64,000 nucleotides of DNA, from positions 1 to 64,000 of the forward strand of contig NZ_JAJUHW010000005.1 of the NCBI RefSeq assembly GCF_029265695.1. Direction: 5' to 3'. The notes below the pieces were generated by a model. That model had not been told where the DNA came from, did not search any database, and saw nothing but the letters and a program-made list of their open reading frames with translations. Shown one piece after another: positions 43,117 through 51,194 of the stretch (positions are counted from its first letter, which is position 1; the number at the start of each line of letters is the position of its first letter). The translations under genes and the position numbers were made by a program. This stretch comes from Gracilinema caldarium. GTDB lineage: Bacteria; Spirochaetota; Spirochaetia; Treponematales; Breznakiellaceae.

Positions 43117-44357
43117 CGTCGAGCCGCCTGTAAACCTCTCGGTCTCTCTAAGGGCAAGGCTCCTGCATACCCTTGGGCTAAGAGGGTAGTTCCGCGGACC
43201 AGAATGGCAGGGCCAAAGCGGCGGCGGTTGGCATCCAGGGTATTCTGAAGACAGGTATGGATATGCCTGTGCTCAGGGATAAAAAGATCCTGTTCGCCAT
43301 AGTCCCGGTCAAGCTGTTCAAGCCGCAGCCCAATCATCTGGACCCGCACTCGCCGGTCGAGGGCCGCATTAAGACAAGCTTCAGCTCCCTGATACAGCGC
43401 GTCATCCATGGATTGGGGACTGTGAAAGTTCTTCCGGACAACCCGCCGCACGCCGTCACCGTATATGAGCTCGAGCCGCAATGCACAGGCAGCCAAATGC
43501 TGCTGACGCAGGGCCATGCCGGCTTCTTCTGCGAGGGCCATGAGGCTCCCCCGCAGTACCTCCCGTTCCGCTACGGCTCCTTGAAAATATAGTTGCCGTT
43601 CTATCGACGGGGGCCTTTGGCTGCAATCATGGACCGGTTCTGCATCGATCCCACGGGCCGAATCAAGAAGTTTTTTGTATTGTTTCCCCAAAAGAACGCT
43701 TGCTTCGGTATCCGACAGCACTGCCAGATCTCCAATGGTATAGACACCCGCGGCATGCAGGAGTTTCAGCAGAACCGGTCCAACCCCCGGCAAAAGCCGA
43801 ATATCCTGCCATGCAAGAAATTCTGCCGCTTCATCTCTACGGATCGCGGCAAATCCTACCGGTCGCAAAGTGCGGGTTACTACCTTGGCAGTCAGTTTGT
43901 TGGGAGCCAGCGCCATGGCCGGGTCTATATTAAGCCGTTTAATAATGTTGCGCCGTATCCGGAGGGCCGTATCCTGGAGCGGACCGAAGAGTCGTTCGGT
44001 GCCTGATAGATCCAGATACAGGTGTCCCCCCGGCACATATTCGATCAGGGGCGCAAATGCTTTGACCGCTTCGACCATTTCCTGGCTGGCTTTTTCAAGT
44101 GTTTTCGGTTCTGGGGGGAGAACCTGCAGTGACCGAAATCGCCGTTCCGCTTCAGCAAGGGCCATCCCCGGCATAAGGCCCTCTTCCCGCGCCCGGGGGG
44201 ACACATCGAGCAGTACCGCCCGGCCGGCCCGCGGTTCGGCCACCACAAAGACTTTATCACGTAATGTCTTATCCCGGGCCATGGCTACCGCCGAGGCAAA
44301 ACCGGTGACATTGACGTGTACAATCCCGGGAACCTTTTCGCTTAACTGGCGGCACAT
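43113..44357 (-). CDS. ImuB-like Y-family polymerase with lost catalytic acids
   Basis: A 414-residue protein with the order of domains of DinB/ImuB polymerases: palm-finger-thumb followed by a little-finger region. The first catalytic site, normally D-x-D, reads VHVNVTGFASAV, and the second, normally SxDE, reads VPGGHLYLDLSG, so both acidic centres are gone. The helix-hairpin-helix (LLPGVGPVLLKLLHAAGVYTIGDLA) is retained. EQDLF near residue 380 resembles a sliding-clamp motif. These features match ImuB, a scaffold that recruits DnaE2 to the clamp. It is coupled to both neighbours by overlap. Confidence 0.82.
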   Translation of the reverse strand: MCRQLSEKVPGIVHVNVTGFASAVAMARDKTLRDKVFVVAEPRAGRAVLLDVSPRAREEGLMPGMALAEAERRFRSLQVLPPEPKTLEKASQEMVEAVKAFAPLIEYVPGGHLYLDLSGTERLFGPLQDTALRIRRNIIKRLNIDPAMALAPNKLTAKVVTRTLRPVGFAAIRRDEAAEFLAWQDIRLLPGVGPVLLKLLHAAGVYTIGDLAVLSDTEASVLLGKQYKKLLDSARGIDAEPVHDCSQRPPSIERQLYFQGAVAEREVLRGSLMALAEEAGMALRQQHLAACALRLELIYGDGVRRVVRKNFHSPQSMDDALYQGAEACLNAALDRRVRVQMIGLRLEQLDRDYGEQDLFIPEHRHIHTCLQNTLDANRRRFGPAILVRGTTLLAQGYAGALPLERPRGLQAARR

Positions 44358-45145
44358 GGCACACCTGACTTTTCCAATAAGGAGAGAAGGCTTTTGGCAT
44401 TTTGAACCGCCTGACCTCGGCGATGGTTGTTAAAGAATACAAAAACCCGTTCAGCGTGGAGCAGTAAAAGCCCTATTCGTTCCACAAAGGACTGGAGTTC
44501 ATGCTCGTTGTACAGATAGTTATATCGTTCAGCTCCGTCGGATCCCCACCAGGTTTGTTCGTTCCGACCATGAAGTCTGAGATAGGCAAAGGGTGCGGTT
44601 ACCACATCCAGTACGGGGGGCAGCCCCTTAAGGGCAGGCATATCCAGCGATACAAGGCATATATTACGCTGACGGAAGGCGTCGATAACCCGATTGTTGA
44701 ACCATTGATTGTTTCTGAATTCTACCGCAACCGGATAAGAACAAAGTTCTTTGAGGAGTTTGTCCAAATAGCGCCGCCGATCCACATCATAGTGGAACGC
44801 ATAGGGAAATTGCAGCAGAATCGCGCCCAGTTTACCCGCTTCGGCTATAGGCTCCAAAGCTTTGCAGAAGTGGGCCGCATCTTCCTGCCAGGAAGCGGGA
44901 TTAATGGTATGGGTAAGAGATTCGTGACCTTTAACCGAAAATATCACTCGATACTGGCTTTCTTCGAGTATACGTTTTATCTGATCCTGTTCCGGCATCC
45001 GGTAGTAGCTAAAATTGAGCTCCACCGCAGAAAACAAGGTACTGTAGTAGGAGAGATATTCAGCAGTTTTTATGCCTTCAGGATACACCGGACCAACCCA
45101 TTCATGATAGGAATACCCCGAAGTCCCTGTCAGTACGATACCCAT
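44342..45145 (-). CDS. DUF72-family protein
   Basis: A 267-residue TIM-barrel-like protein of the DUF72 family (YecE type): VLTGTSGYSYHEWVGPVYPEG at the start, FSAVELNFSYYRMPEQDQIKRI, FSVKGHESLTHTI, GAILLQFPYAFHYD, AVEFRNNQWFN, and VFFNNHRRGQAVQNA at the end. Its biochemical activity is not established. The ATG at 45145 is the family start and lies seven bases after a perfect TATAAT box, so the mRNA is probably leaderless; the longer frame from 45223 begins inside a terminator. It leads an operon with the ImuB-like and DnaE2-like genes, which hints at a role in DNA damage response. Confidence 0.88.
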   Translation of the reverse strand: MGIVLTGTSGYSYHEWVGPVYPEGIKTAEYLSYYSTLFSAVELNFSYYRMPEQDQIKRILEESQYRVIFSVKGHESLTHTINPASWQEDAAHFCKALEPIAEAGKLGAILLQFPYAFHYDVDRRRYLDKLLKELCSYPVAVEFRNNQWFNNRVIDAFRQRNICLVSLDMPALKGLPPVLDVVTAPFAYLRLHGRNEQTWWGSDGAERYNYLYNEHELQSFVERIGLLLLHAERVFVFFNNHRRGQAVQNAKSLLSLLEKSGVPCAAS

Positions 45146-45151
45146 ACCATT

Positions 45152-45180
45152 ATTATACTTAACATTTGTATAGCTATCAA
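45152..45180 (-). promoter_or_regulatory. Strong promoter of the DUF72-imuB-dnaE2 operon
   Basis: On the minus strand TTGATA (45180-45175) and TATAAT (45157-45152) are 17 bp apart. The start codon A is the seventh base after the -10 box. No clear LexA-type palindrome was recognised around it. Confidence 0.75.
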
Positions 45181-45185
45181 GGGCG

Positions 45186-45221
45186 AAAAAAGGGGATGTC
45201 CTCAACTTATTGGACATCCCC
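45186..45221 (-). terminator. Terminator after the HEAT-repeat gene
   Basis: GGGGATGTCC and GGACATCCCC form a perfect 10-bp stem with a 10-nt loop. On the minus strand it is followed by TTTTTT. It separates the HEAT-repeat gene from the DUF72 promoter six bases further on. Confidence 0.88.
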
Positions 45222-45225
45222 ATCT

Positions 45226-45292
45226 AAGCCTTTTGAAATTGGCCGTGTGGTTGTTAAGTTGCAGCCGCACGGAATCGCAACTTTAAAAGCAA
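45226..45292. repeat. Remnant related to the palindromic repeat, copy C
   Basis: CCTTTTGAAATTGGCC matches the inner hairpin arm of copies A and B, followed by a GTTGC/GCAAC-rich palindrome (CCGTGTGG with CCGCACGG, and AAGTTGC with GCAACTT). The outer arms are missing or changed. It lies between the HEAT-repeat gene stop and its terminator. Confidence 0.5.
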
Positions 45293-46048
45293 CTATTTCT
45301 GGCCTGAAGTTTGACCGGAAGCCTTATTATTCTGCTGGGCTGTATATTTGCGCAACGTGTTCAGGGTCTCCCGGGCACGGGTCTGGACGGGACGGATATA
45401 ATTTCCCTCGGCAATTCTTATAATAGTGCGAATTGCGGAAGGATCCTTGATTCCCCCATTCTTTTCGGCGATTTTTTCATAGGTTTCCAGGGCAGAGAGG
45501 GCCAGAATGTTATCAGGATTCAAAATGTCAAAACGGGTAACAATCCAAGAAACGGCGGTGGTGACTTCATCATTGTCATTAATCGCTATTTTCCCAAGGG
45601 ATTTGATAGCCTCAGTCAATACCATAGGTTCAGGATCGCTCAACACAACTTTTACGAGAATATCTTTAGCTTCCTTCGTGCCCAGTTCTCCGAGATACTG
45701 AGCCGCCTTGGCCCGGACATCGGGATAGTTATTAACAAGCCTTCCAACACCGCCTTCTCTGGCTTGGTATACAATACCTTCCAAAGCAAGAAATTCAAGG
45801 GTTTTTTGAATTTCCGGATTGACCCGTCCGCCCTTAATAGCATCGCCGATATATTCCAGGGCTACTAATTTCATATCCCTGCTGTCGGCTCTAGCCTGTT
45901 CACGGATAACCATCTGTTCCACCGATTCCTGCAGATAGGATTCCTCTACAGAAAGCTCATTGCCCTTGTTTGCGGTCTGCGCAAACAAAGCGGTAGAAAC
46001 GAGAAAACTTGCTATAAGCAATACGCCAAATCGATACTGTGCACCCAT
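45293..46048 (-). CDS. Exported HEAT-repeat protein
   Basis: A 251-residue protein with a signal peptide (MGAQYRFGVLLIASFLVSTALFAQ). Residues 60-235 form about four or five HEAT-like helical repeats (DVRAKAAQYLGELGTKEAKDILVKVVL, EPMVLTEAIKSLGKIAIND, NILALSALETYEKIAEKN). A polar tail rich in Gln and Asn follows. HEAT arrays serve as protein-binding surfaces, here probably in the periplasm. GAGGAGGAAA precedes the ATG. A lipoprotein gene ends 18 bp upstream and likely shares the transcript. Confidence 0.85.
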   Translation of the reverse strand: MGAQYRFGVLLIASFLVSTALFAQTANKGNELSVEESYLQESVEQMVIREQARADSRDMKLVALEYIGDAIKGGRVNPEIQKTLEFLALEGIVYQAREGGVGRLVNNYPDVRAKAAQYLGELGTKEAKDILVKVVLSDPEPMVLTEAIKSLGKIAINDNDEVTTAVSWIVTRFDILNPDNILALSALETYEKIAEKNGGIKDPSAIRTIIRIAEGNYIRPVQTRARETLNTLRKYTAQQNNKASGQTSGQK

Positions 46049-46066
46049 TATTTCCTCCTCGGAAGC

Positions 46067-46675
46067 TTAGTTTACAATATTCCAATTCCCCGCTGTTTTT
46101 TCAAGTTCATACAGCCTGAGACGTTGTCCCTTATTGGTTATAGTATACGCCTTAACCCTGTTTTGGCCAATAAATTCAATATCGTCCACCCGGTCATTTG
46201 CACGGGATGGAACGACTACATATAAGAAATAATCTTTAACACTATTTAAAACAATTTTTTGGTTTTTTAACCGCGTTGATTCGGATGTTTTTTTAAGGAA
46301 TTCAGGATCGCTCAGTTCTGCAAGATAGCCAGGGCTGAGGTACTGTACCCAGGCATCATAGTTTTTATCCCTTATAATCTGGTTCAATTTTTCTATTAAG
46401 GTCTGAACCTCGGTTTTCGTGCTATCAAAGACTTCCTTCGTTATGGTTGAAGGATCAAAAACATCTATTTGTACTATGGGCTCAATCTTCTGATCCTGAC
46501 CGGCATCTGGGTTTACTACAACCTCGTTTGTCAGAGGTTCAGTTGCTGTACTTTCTGGATGATTCTCAGCATCCGTAGATTTTACAGGAGCAGTTGTCTG
46601 AGAAACACAGGAAACAAAAAGTAGCGCAATAAAGGAACAAAGGTGCATGACCATGGATCTCTTTGTAAATATCAT
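46067..46675 (-). CDS. Lipoprotein of unknown function
   Basis: A 202-residue predicted lipoprotein. The signal MVMHLCSFIALLFVSCVSQ ends in a relaxed lipobox with the acylated Cys at about residue 23. A polar, Thr/Glu-rich stretch (24-75) is followed by an alpha/beta domain: TEVQTLIEKLNQIIRDKNYDAWVQYLSPGYLAEL and ending in QRLRLYELEKTAGNWNIV, which looks like an NTF2-like or DUF4440-type fold, though I cannot assign it firmly. The ATG is eight bases after a TAAAAT box and lacks a ribosome site. It precedes the HEAT-repeat gene. Confidence 0.75.
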   Translation of the reverse strand: MIFTKRSMVMHLCSFIALLFVSCVSQTTAPVKSTDAENHPESTATEPLTNEVVVNPDAGQDQKIEPIVQIDVFDPSTITKEVFDSTKTEVQTLIEKLNQIIRDKNYDAWVQYLSPGYLAELSDPEFLKKTSESTRLKNQKIVLNSVKDYFLYVVVPSRANDRVDDIEFIGQNRVKAYTITNKGQRLRLYELEKTAGNWNIVN

Positions 46676-46682
46676 AGCCTAT

Positions 46683-46711
46683 ATTTTATCTGACCGGGGC
46701 TGGATCGTCAA
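46683..46711 (-). promoter_or_regulatory. Promoter of the lipoprotein-HEAT unit, leaderless geometry
   Basis: On the minus strand TTGACG (46711-46706) and TAAAAT (46688-46683) with a 17-bp spacer. The ATG begins eight bases after the -10 box. Confidence 0.6.
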
Positions 46712-46745
46712 ACCATATTCATAAAATCTTGGTCTGTATTGCCCC

Positions 46746-46774
46746 TTGACGGAGCTTGGTAGCTTCCGTATGCT
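46746..46774 (+). promoter_or_regulatory. Promoter of coaD
   Basis: TTGACG (46746-46751) and TATGCT (46769-46774) with a 17-bp spacer. The ATG at 46784 begins 10 nt after the -10 box, and no ribosome site is seen. Confidence 0.6.
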
Positions 46775-46783
46775 CTTTTTATT

Positions 46784-47272
46784 ATGTTACGAGCTGTTTT
46801 TCCGGGATCCTTTGATCCGCCAACCTTTGGACATCTTAATATTATTGAACGGGCCGTCGGTATTTTTGATGAACTTCATATCATTGTGGCGGTTAATCGG
46901 GAAAAGAAATCTCTTTTTTCACCGGAAGAGCGTGTTTCCATGATGAAAAACCTTGTTTCTCACTGGTCCAACGTTCGTGTCGATATGTGGGATTCTCTGA
47001 TCGTCAATTATCTCAGCAAAGAACAGATTCGGGTCTTGATTAGAGGTGTAAGGGGCGTTGCTGACTTTAGCTATGAGTTTGATCTTTCCATGATGAATAA
47101 GGGGCTTAACCCGTCTATCGAAACTATTTTTATGACCACCGATCCTAAATATTTTGTGCTTCGTTCTTCTGCCATTAAAGAACTTGCATCTTTTGGCGGA
47201 GATATTTCTTCCATGGTCCCTCCCATAGTTGCAGAAGCTTTGAAAAAAAAGTATGATAGAGCCTCTTTTTAA
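46784..47272 (+). CDS. coaD: Phosphopantetheine adenylyltransferase
   Basis: CoaD makes dephospho-CoA from 4'-phosphopantetheine and ATP. The 162-residue protein has the nucleotidyltransferase motif [21 protein letters not shown] at the start, [27 protein letters not shown] in the middle, and the late ATP-binding segment [25 protein letters not shown]. The message appears to be nearly leaderless. It is followed by rpmF and acpP, the latter needing the CoA-derived phosphopantetheine arm. Confidence 0.97.
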   Translation: MLRAVFPGSFDPPTFGHLNIIERAVGIFDELHIIVAVNREKKSLFSPEERVSMMKNLVSHWSNVRVDMWDSLIVNYLSKEQIRVLIRGVRGVADFSYEFDLSMMNKGLNPSIETIFMTTDPKYFVLRSSAIKELASFGGDISSMVPPIVAEALKKKYDRASF

Positions 47273-47292
47273 CACTATCCGGCATTTTGATC

Positions 47293-47321
47293 TTGACAAT
47301 CTACGACATTTTGTTTAGATT
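47293..47321 (+). promoter_or_regulatory. Promoter of rpmF-acpP-rnc
   Basis: TTGACA (47293-47298), 17-bp spacer, TAGATT (47316-47321). The leader to rpmF is about 40 nt. Confidence 0.6.
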
Positions 47322-47365
47322 GTGTCAGACTCTACCGGTACTACGACTTAAGTGAGGTTTTTGAT

Positions 47366-47554
47366 ATGGCAGTTCCTAAGTTTAAGACGTCCAAAGCTCG
47401 GACCCGGCGTCGGCAATCCATCAATATGAAGCTTGTCGCGCCCACACTCGTTGAGTGCAGTACCTGCGGAAACCGCGTTCTTCCCCATCGGGTATGCCCG
47501 AAGTGCGGATTCTACCGCGGCAAGCAGGTAATCGTACCCGAGTCCAAAGCCTAA
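47366..47554 (+). CDS. rpmF: Ribosomal protein L32
   Basis: A 62-residue L32 with the typical start AVPKFKTSKARTRRRQSINMKL and a zinc ribbon formed by CSTC and CPKC (residues 31-50), so it is the zinc-containing form. GTGAGG precedes the ATG. The rpmF-acpP-rnc order links ribosome and lipid genes, as in many bacteria. Confidence 0.97.
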   Translation: MAVPKFKTSKARTRRRQSINMKLVAPTLVECSTCGNRVLPHRVCPKCGFYRGKQVIVPESKA

Positions 47555-47575
47555 TAGGATAAGGAGATTATCAAG

Positions 47576-47812
47576 ATGGATGAATTATTCGAGAAAATGA
47601 AAAAGCTGATCGCCGAGAAGCTGGAGATTGATGAGGGTAAAATTACCCTTGATGCTTCTTTCCGACAGGATCTGGGTGCAGACAGTCTGGATACCTATGA
47701 GCTGGTTTACGCTATCGAAGAGGAAATGGGCATCTCCATTCCCGATGAAAAGGCTAACGAGTTCGAAACTGTCCGGGACGCATACGAGTTCATTAAATCC
47801 CAGCAAAAGTAA
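47576..47812 (+). CDS. acpP: Acyl carrier protein
   Basis: ACP carries growing acyl chains on a phosphopantetheine arm during fatty acid synthesis. The 78-residue acidic protein has the attachment Ser37 in LGADSLDTYELV, and helices typical of the family. AAGGAG precedes the ATG. It follows rpmF by 21 bp and is followed by rnc. Confidence 0.97.
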   Translation: MDELFEKMKKLIAEKLEIDEGKITLDASFRQDLGADSLDTYELVYAIEEEMGISIPDEKANEFETVRDAYEFIKSQQK

Positions 47813-47816
47813 GACC

Positions 47817-48575
47817 GTGAAGGATCGCATATTACAGGCGGTCCCCGCTGGGTCGGTCAACATCAACAGTGCCCGGAAACAGGCCCTGCTTGATTTTCAG
47901 AAGGCCGCAAGCATAAGGTTCAGAAGTCTTGAACTTCTGAACCTTTCTTTCATTCACCGCTCTGCTTCTAACGAGTTTCCTCAAAAAATTAATAATGAAC
48001 GTCTCGAATTCCTCGGGGATGCCATACTGGGCGCCTGTACCGCCACGTTGTTATACGAACAGTTATCAGAGCAGCCAGAGGGGGAACTAGCAAAAATTAA
48101 ATCCGTCGTTGTATCAGAGGATACCTTGGCGGGTATTGCCCGGGAACTCCAGATTGATGGACTGCTGATCCTGGGCAAGGGGGAAGAAATGTCCGGCGGC
48201 AGGACTAAAAAGGCAATCCTCGCCGATGCCCTAGAAGCCCTCATCGGAGCCTATTATCTGGATTCGGGGTACAAAACCGTCTTTGATTTCATCAGTCCCT
48301 ATATTTTAGAAGAAATCGAACGGGTTGTGGCTAATCAGCACCACCGGGACTATAAAACCCTGCTCCAGGAAACGAGCCAGCACCTGTTCAGAACCTATCC
48401 AACCTACACACTGCTCAAACGGACAGGCCCTGATCATGAACGGATGTTTTGGGTCGAAGTCAGCGTCAACGGCAATACCTACGGACCGGGAATCGGGAAA
48501 AACAAAAAAGAAGCTGAACAGGCAGCTGCCCGGCTTGCCTATGAGTCAATTTCCCAATCTGTGCAGCCAAAATAA
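47817..48575 (+). CDS. rnc: Ribonuclease III
   Basis: RNase III cuts double-stranded RNA in rRNA processing. The 252-residue protein has the signature NNERLEFLGDAILGACTATLLYEQ, the second active-site segment AILADALEALIGAYYLDSG, and a C-terminal dsRNA-binding domain (YKTLLQETSQHLFRTYPTYTLLKRTG, GIGKNKKEAEQAAARLAYE). The start is GTG at 47817, four bases after acpP; the open frame extends upstream through acpP in another phase, which is an artefact. The ribosome site is weak (TAAGA), consistent with coupling. Confidence 0.96.
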   Translation: MKDRILQAVPAGSVNINSARKQALLDFQKAASIRFRSLELLNLSFIHRSASNEFPQKINNERLEFLGDAILGACTATLLYEQLSEQPEGELAKIKSVVVSEDTLAGIARELQIDGLLILGKGEEMSGGRTKKAILADALEALIGAYYLDSGYKTVFDFISPYILEEIERVVANQHHRDYKTLLQETSQHLFRTYPTYTLLKRTGPDHERMFWVEVSVNGNTYGPGIGKNKKEAEQAAARLAYESISQSVQPK

Positions 48576-48576
48576 A

Positions 48577-48600
48577 CATAAATTGGCCGACTTTTGAAGT
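48577..48600. repeat. Short remnant of the palindromic repeat, copy D
   Basis: AAATTGGCCGACTTTTGAA followed by GTTGG matches, on the opposite strand, the arm and loop of the first hairpin of copies A and B. It fills the 30-bp gap between the convergent rnc and cca genes. Confidence 0.5.
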
Positions 48601-48605
48601 TGGTT

Positions 48606-49958
48606 TTACTGCTTCAGTTTTTCATACAGATTTCTGGCAATGAGGGATAGTTTTTCCTTCCTGTTTTCTTCCGGATCATCCAGTACGGTTTCAAAAAGTT
48701 CTTTAAGGATTCTTCCCATAATTGGTCCCCGGGGAATTCCAAGCTGAGCGAGGTCTTCCCCATTTACCGCAAGATCCTTTATCGAAAGGGCCTTATTTTT
48801 AGCCAAGAGTGCCATAATCCTATCCCGTAAGGGCTGATTCAATGCTGCCGGAGGTTCCCGCCCCGTGGTGCCCCAGGTATCGGCCCTGCGGAGATCAAAA
48901 AGGTCATTCAGAAAAGACTCTCCGACCCGGACAACAAAACGCCGCACCGCCGCATCGGTCCACTGGTCATCGTAATGGAACATGTGGACCGCAATAAGAT
49001 GGCAGACCTGATCCATAAGAGAATTCGGATATCTGAGACGGGTCATAATATCCCGGGCAAGCTGGGCAGACACTTCTTCATGCCGGTAAAAGGTCCAAAT
49101 CCCGAGTTCATCTTTATCTCTCACCGCAGGCTTTCCAATATCATGAAACAGCGCCGCAAGCCGCACCGCCGGCTTATCTTTTGGTGCGTAATCGCAGGCG
49201 AGCAGCAGATGGTCCAGCACATCAAATTGATGAAATCCCTTTTGGTCTACGCCGCGGCAGGCTTGCAGTTCCGGAAACAACAGTGCAAGGAGCCCCGTGG
49301 TCTCCATCAATCTAAAAGCTATCGAAGGCTTTTCGGATGCTAGAATTTTGTCCACTTCGTCCCGGACCCGTTCCATGGCTACCTTTTCAGTAATGTGGAT
49401 GGTAAGCGGTATCGCCTTAAGGGTTTCGCCTTCAATAGTAAACTTTAGTTGGGCTGCAAAACGCAGGGCCCGCAGAGGCCTAAGTCCATCCTCGGAAAAT
49501 CGTTCTATGGGATTGCCGACACAGCGGATCACCCTGTCCTTTATATCCTTTTGTCCCCCAAAGGGATCTACCAGGCGTTGTTCCGGCAGTTCAAGGGCCA
49601 GTGCATTCATAGTAAAGTCCCGGCGAGACAGGTCTTCCTCGATGGAGCTGGCATAGCTTACCGTATCGGGCCGTCTGCCATCGGAATAGGAACCTTCGAT
49701 TCTAAATGTGGTGGTTTCTATGGATAGGCACTTATACAGGATTGTGACGGTACCGTGCTTTATCCCCGTAGGAATAACCCGGCGGAACATGGCTTGAACC
49801 TCTTCCGGCCGTGCATCTGTTGCCAGATCCCAGTCTTTGGCGGGCTGCCCCCGAACCAGGTCTCTGACAGCACCTCCCACTAAGTATACTTCCTTCTGAT
49901 GCTTTTTAAAAATCTCTGCCACCTCAAGCACCGAGGGGTGTATGCGGAACTTGCCCAT
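48606..49958 (-). CDS. cca: CCA tRNA nucleotidyltransferase / poly(A) polymerase family, with HD domain
   Basis: A 450-residue class II nucleotidyltransferase. The head domain has VYLVGGAVRDLVRGQPAKDWDLATDARPEEV with the catalytic D-x-D, RRDFTMNALAL, and the neck segment RFSEDGLRPLRALRFAAQLKF. An HD domain follows with LAALFHDIGKPAVRDKDELG and FYRHEEVSAQLA. CCA addition is expected to be essential here because the tRNA genes in this window do not encode CCA. A poly(A) polymerase role cannot be excluded. The start sits at a GGGCCCATATGGGC palindrome. Confidence 0.9.
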   Translation of the reverse strand: MGKFRIHPSVLEVAEIFKKHQKEVYLVGGAVRDLVRGQPAKDWDLATDARPEEVQAMFRRVIPTGIKHGTVTILYKCLSIETTTFRIEGSYSDGRRPDTVSYASSIEEDLSRRDFTMNALALELPEQRLVDPFGGQKDIKDRVIRCVGNPIERFSEDGLRPLRALRFAAQLKFTIEGETLKAIPLTIHITEKVAMERVRDEVDKILASEKPSIAFRLMETTGLLALLFPELQACRGVDQKGFHQFDVLDHLLLACDYAPKDKPAVRLAALFHDIGKPAVRDKDELGIWTFYRHEEVSAQLARDIMTRLRYPNSLMDQVCHLIAVHMFHYDDQWTDAAVRRFVVRVGESFLNDLFDLRRADTWGTTGREPPAALNQPLRDRIMALLAKNKALSIKDLAVNGEDLAQLGIPRGPIMGRILKELFETVLDDPEENRKEKLSLIARNLYEKLKQ

Positions 49959-50020
49959 ATGGGCCCACTATAATACAATGGGCACGCACAGGAAAAGGGG
50001 AGCGGCAAGGGGGCTTTTTC

Positions 50021-50668
50021 ATGGATCAACATTCACAAGCACTGATATTTATAGGCGGTTCCGGTCCCGATCCTGAAAAATATAAAAAACTTTTGGGTCC
50101 AAGTGATATGGTCATTGCCGCCGATTCTGGGCTGATTCGAGCCGAAGCCTTCGGATATAAGCCTGACTGGATTGTGGGGGATATGGATTCTCTTACGGAT
50201 GTGTCGCGCCTTTATGCATATCCCCAGGACCGCATTATCCGGTATCCGCCGGACAAGGACTTTACAGACACGGAGCTTGCATTAAGCCTTGCCTGGGATA
50301 AGGGCTATATCACAACTACCCTTATAGGTGGAAGCGGCGGTCGAACCGATCATTTATTGGCTATCATTGCTCTTTTTGAACGAGAAAAAACACCAAGCCG
50401 TTGGTTTACCGATTCAGAGCTGGTTTTTCCCCTTGAACACAGCCTTGAACGGGATCTACCGCTTGATACAATGATTTCTCTTTTTCCTGTCGGACCGGGG
50501 CCCTGGGAAGCCGAAAGTGAGGGACTCAAATGGCCTCTGAATGGACTAAACTGGGAACGGGGAAATTTTGGCCTGAGCAACCGAACTTGTTACCCATCAG
50601 TTTCTATTAAGGTTCTGTCCGGACGCTTCCTTGTATTCATCCCCTTGGAAATTTTAGATCCCCTTTGA
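50021..50668 (+). CDS. thiN: Thiamine diphosphokinase
   Basis: This enzyme transfers a diphosphate from ATP to thiamine. The 215-residue protein has VIAADSGLIRAEAFGYKPDWIVGDMDSL near residue 30, the catalytic PPDKDFTDTELALSLA near 75, and TLIGGSGGRTDHLLAIIALF. The C-terminal beta domain is more diverged. A purine-rich AAGGGGG site precedes the ATG. The 3' end overlaps the convergent HIT gene by 15 bp. Confidence 0.92.
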   Translation: MDQHSQALIFIGGSGPDPEKYKKLLGPSDMVIAADSGLIRAEAFGYKPDWIVGDMDSLTDVSRLYAYPQDRIIRYPPDKDFTDTELALSLAWDKGYITTTLIGGSGGRTDHLLAIIALFEREKTPSRWFTDSELVFPLEHSLERDLPLDTMISLFPVGPGPWEAESEGLKWPLNGLNWERGNFGLSNRTCYPSVSIKVLSGRFLVFIPLEILDPL

Positions 50669-51154
50669 TTCTGCTGCCAACTGCTCAAAGGCCTGTTTCA
50701 GCCGTTCCAGGCTGTCTAATGGATGCTCAACAAGTACCCGTTTACCGGCAAATAGTTCAGCAATCCCGATCTCCCGGGGGTAACGGGGAATGATATGGTA
50801 ATGTAAATGTTCTATTGATGCACCGGCATTCAATCCCATGTTGCAGCCAATATTGTATGCCGATGGATGGTATTCCCGATCGAGCACCGAAAGGGACAGA
50901 TTCAAGATGCGATGGAAGGCGAGCTGTTCATCAATATGTAATTCCCTGAGATCCGTACAATGACGATGGGGAAACAAGATAAGATGTCCCGGATTGTAAG
51001 GATAGAGGTTTAAAGATACTGAAAATCCATCACGATCAAAAACGGTTAGATCCTGAACAAGGTCGCTCCTATCCCGAATGAGGCACAAAATACAGCCCTC
51101 AGGCCGTTGACCCTTTAGATAGGCAATCTTTTCAAAATTAAAAAAATACTCCAT
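50654..51154 (-). CDS. HIT-family hydrolase
   Basis: A 166-residue histidine-triad protein. The triad is in SIEHLHYHIIPRYP (H-x-H-x-H), with RPEGCILCLI carrying a zinc-type Cys pair near the N-terminus and NLYPYNPGHLILFPHRH as the strand before it. Such proteins hydrolyse dinucleoside polyphosphates or nucleoside phosphoramidates. The ATG at 51154 (MEYFFNFEKIAYLKGQRPEGC) is the family start; a longer frame to 51286 would run through the divergent membrane-protein gene and is rejected. Confidence 0.9.
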   Translation of the reverse strand: MEYFFNFEKIAYLKGQRPEGCILCLIRDRSDLVQDLTVFDRDGFSVSLNLYPYNPGHLILFPHRHCTDLRELHIDEQLAFHRILNLSLSVLDREYHPSAYNIGCNMGLNAGASIEHLHYHIIPRYPREIGIAELFAGKRVLVEHPLDSLERLKQAFEQLAAESKGI

Positions 51155-51194
51155 GCTGATATCAGCATAATCGAGCCTTGTTAAGGATGCAAGC

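Noticed and set aside
43113-44357. Active DNA polymerase IV (DinB)
   Set aside because: Both catalytic acidic motifs are missing, so an ImuB-like scaffold is the better call.
44501-45286. A 261-residue plus-strand frame opposite the DUF72 gene
   Set aside because: It crosses a terminator and a strong promoter of the opposite strand and lies antisense to a recognised family.
47628-47816. N-terminal extension of RNase III through acpP
   Set aside because: It reads acpP in another phase and adds no RNase III similarity; the GTG at 47817 fits the family.
48606-49958. Divergent promoter with leaderless geometry for cca
   Set aside because: A TATAGT lies near the start, but no acceptable -35 box was found at 16-18 bp.
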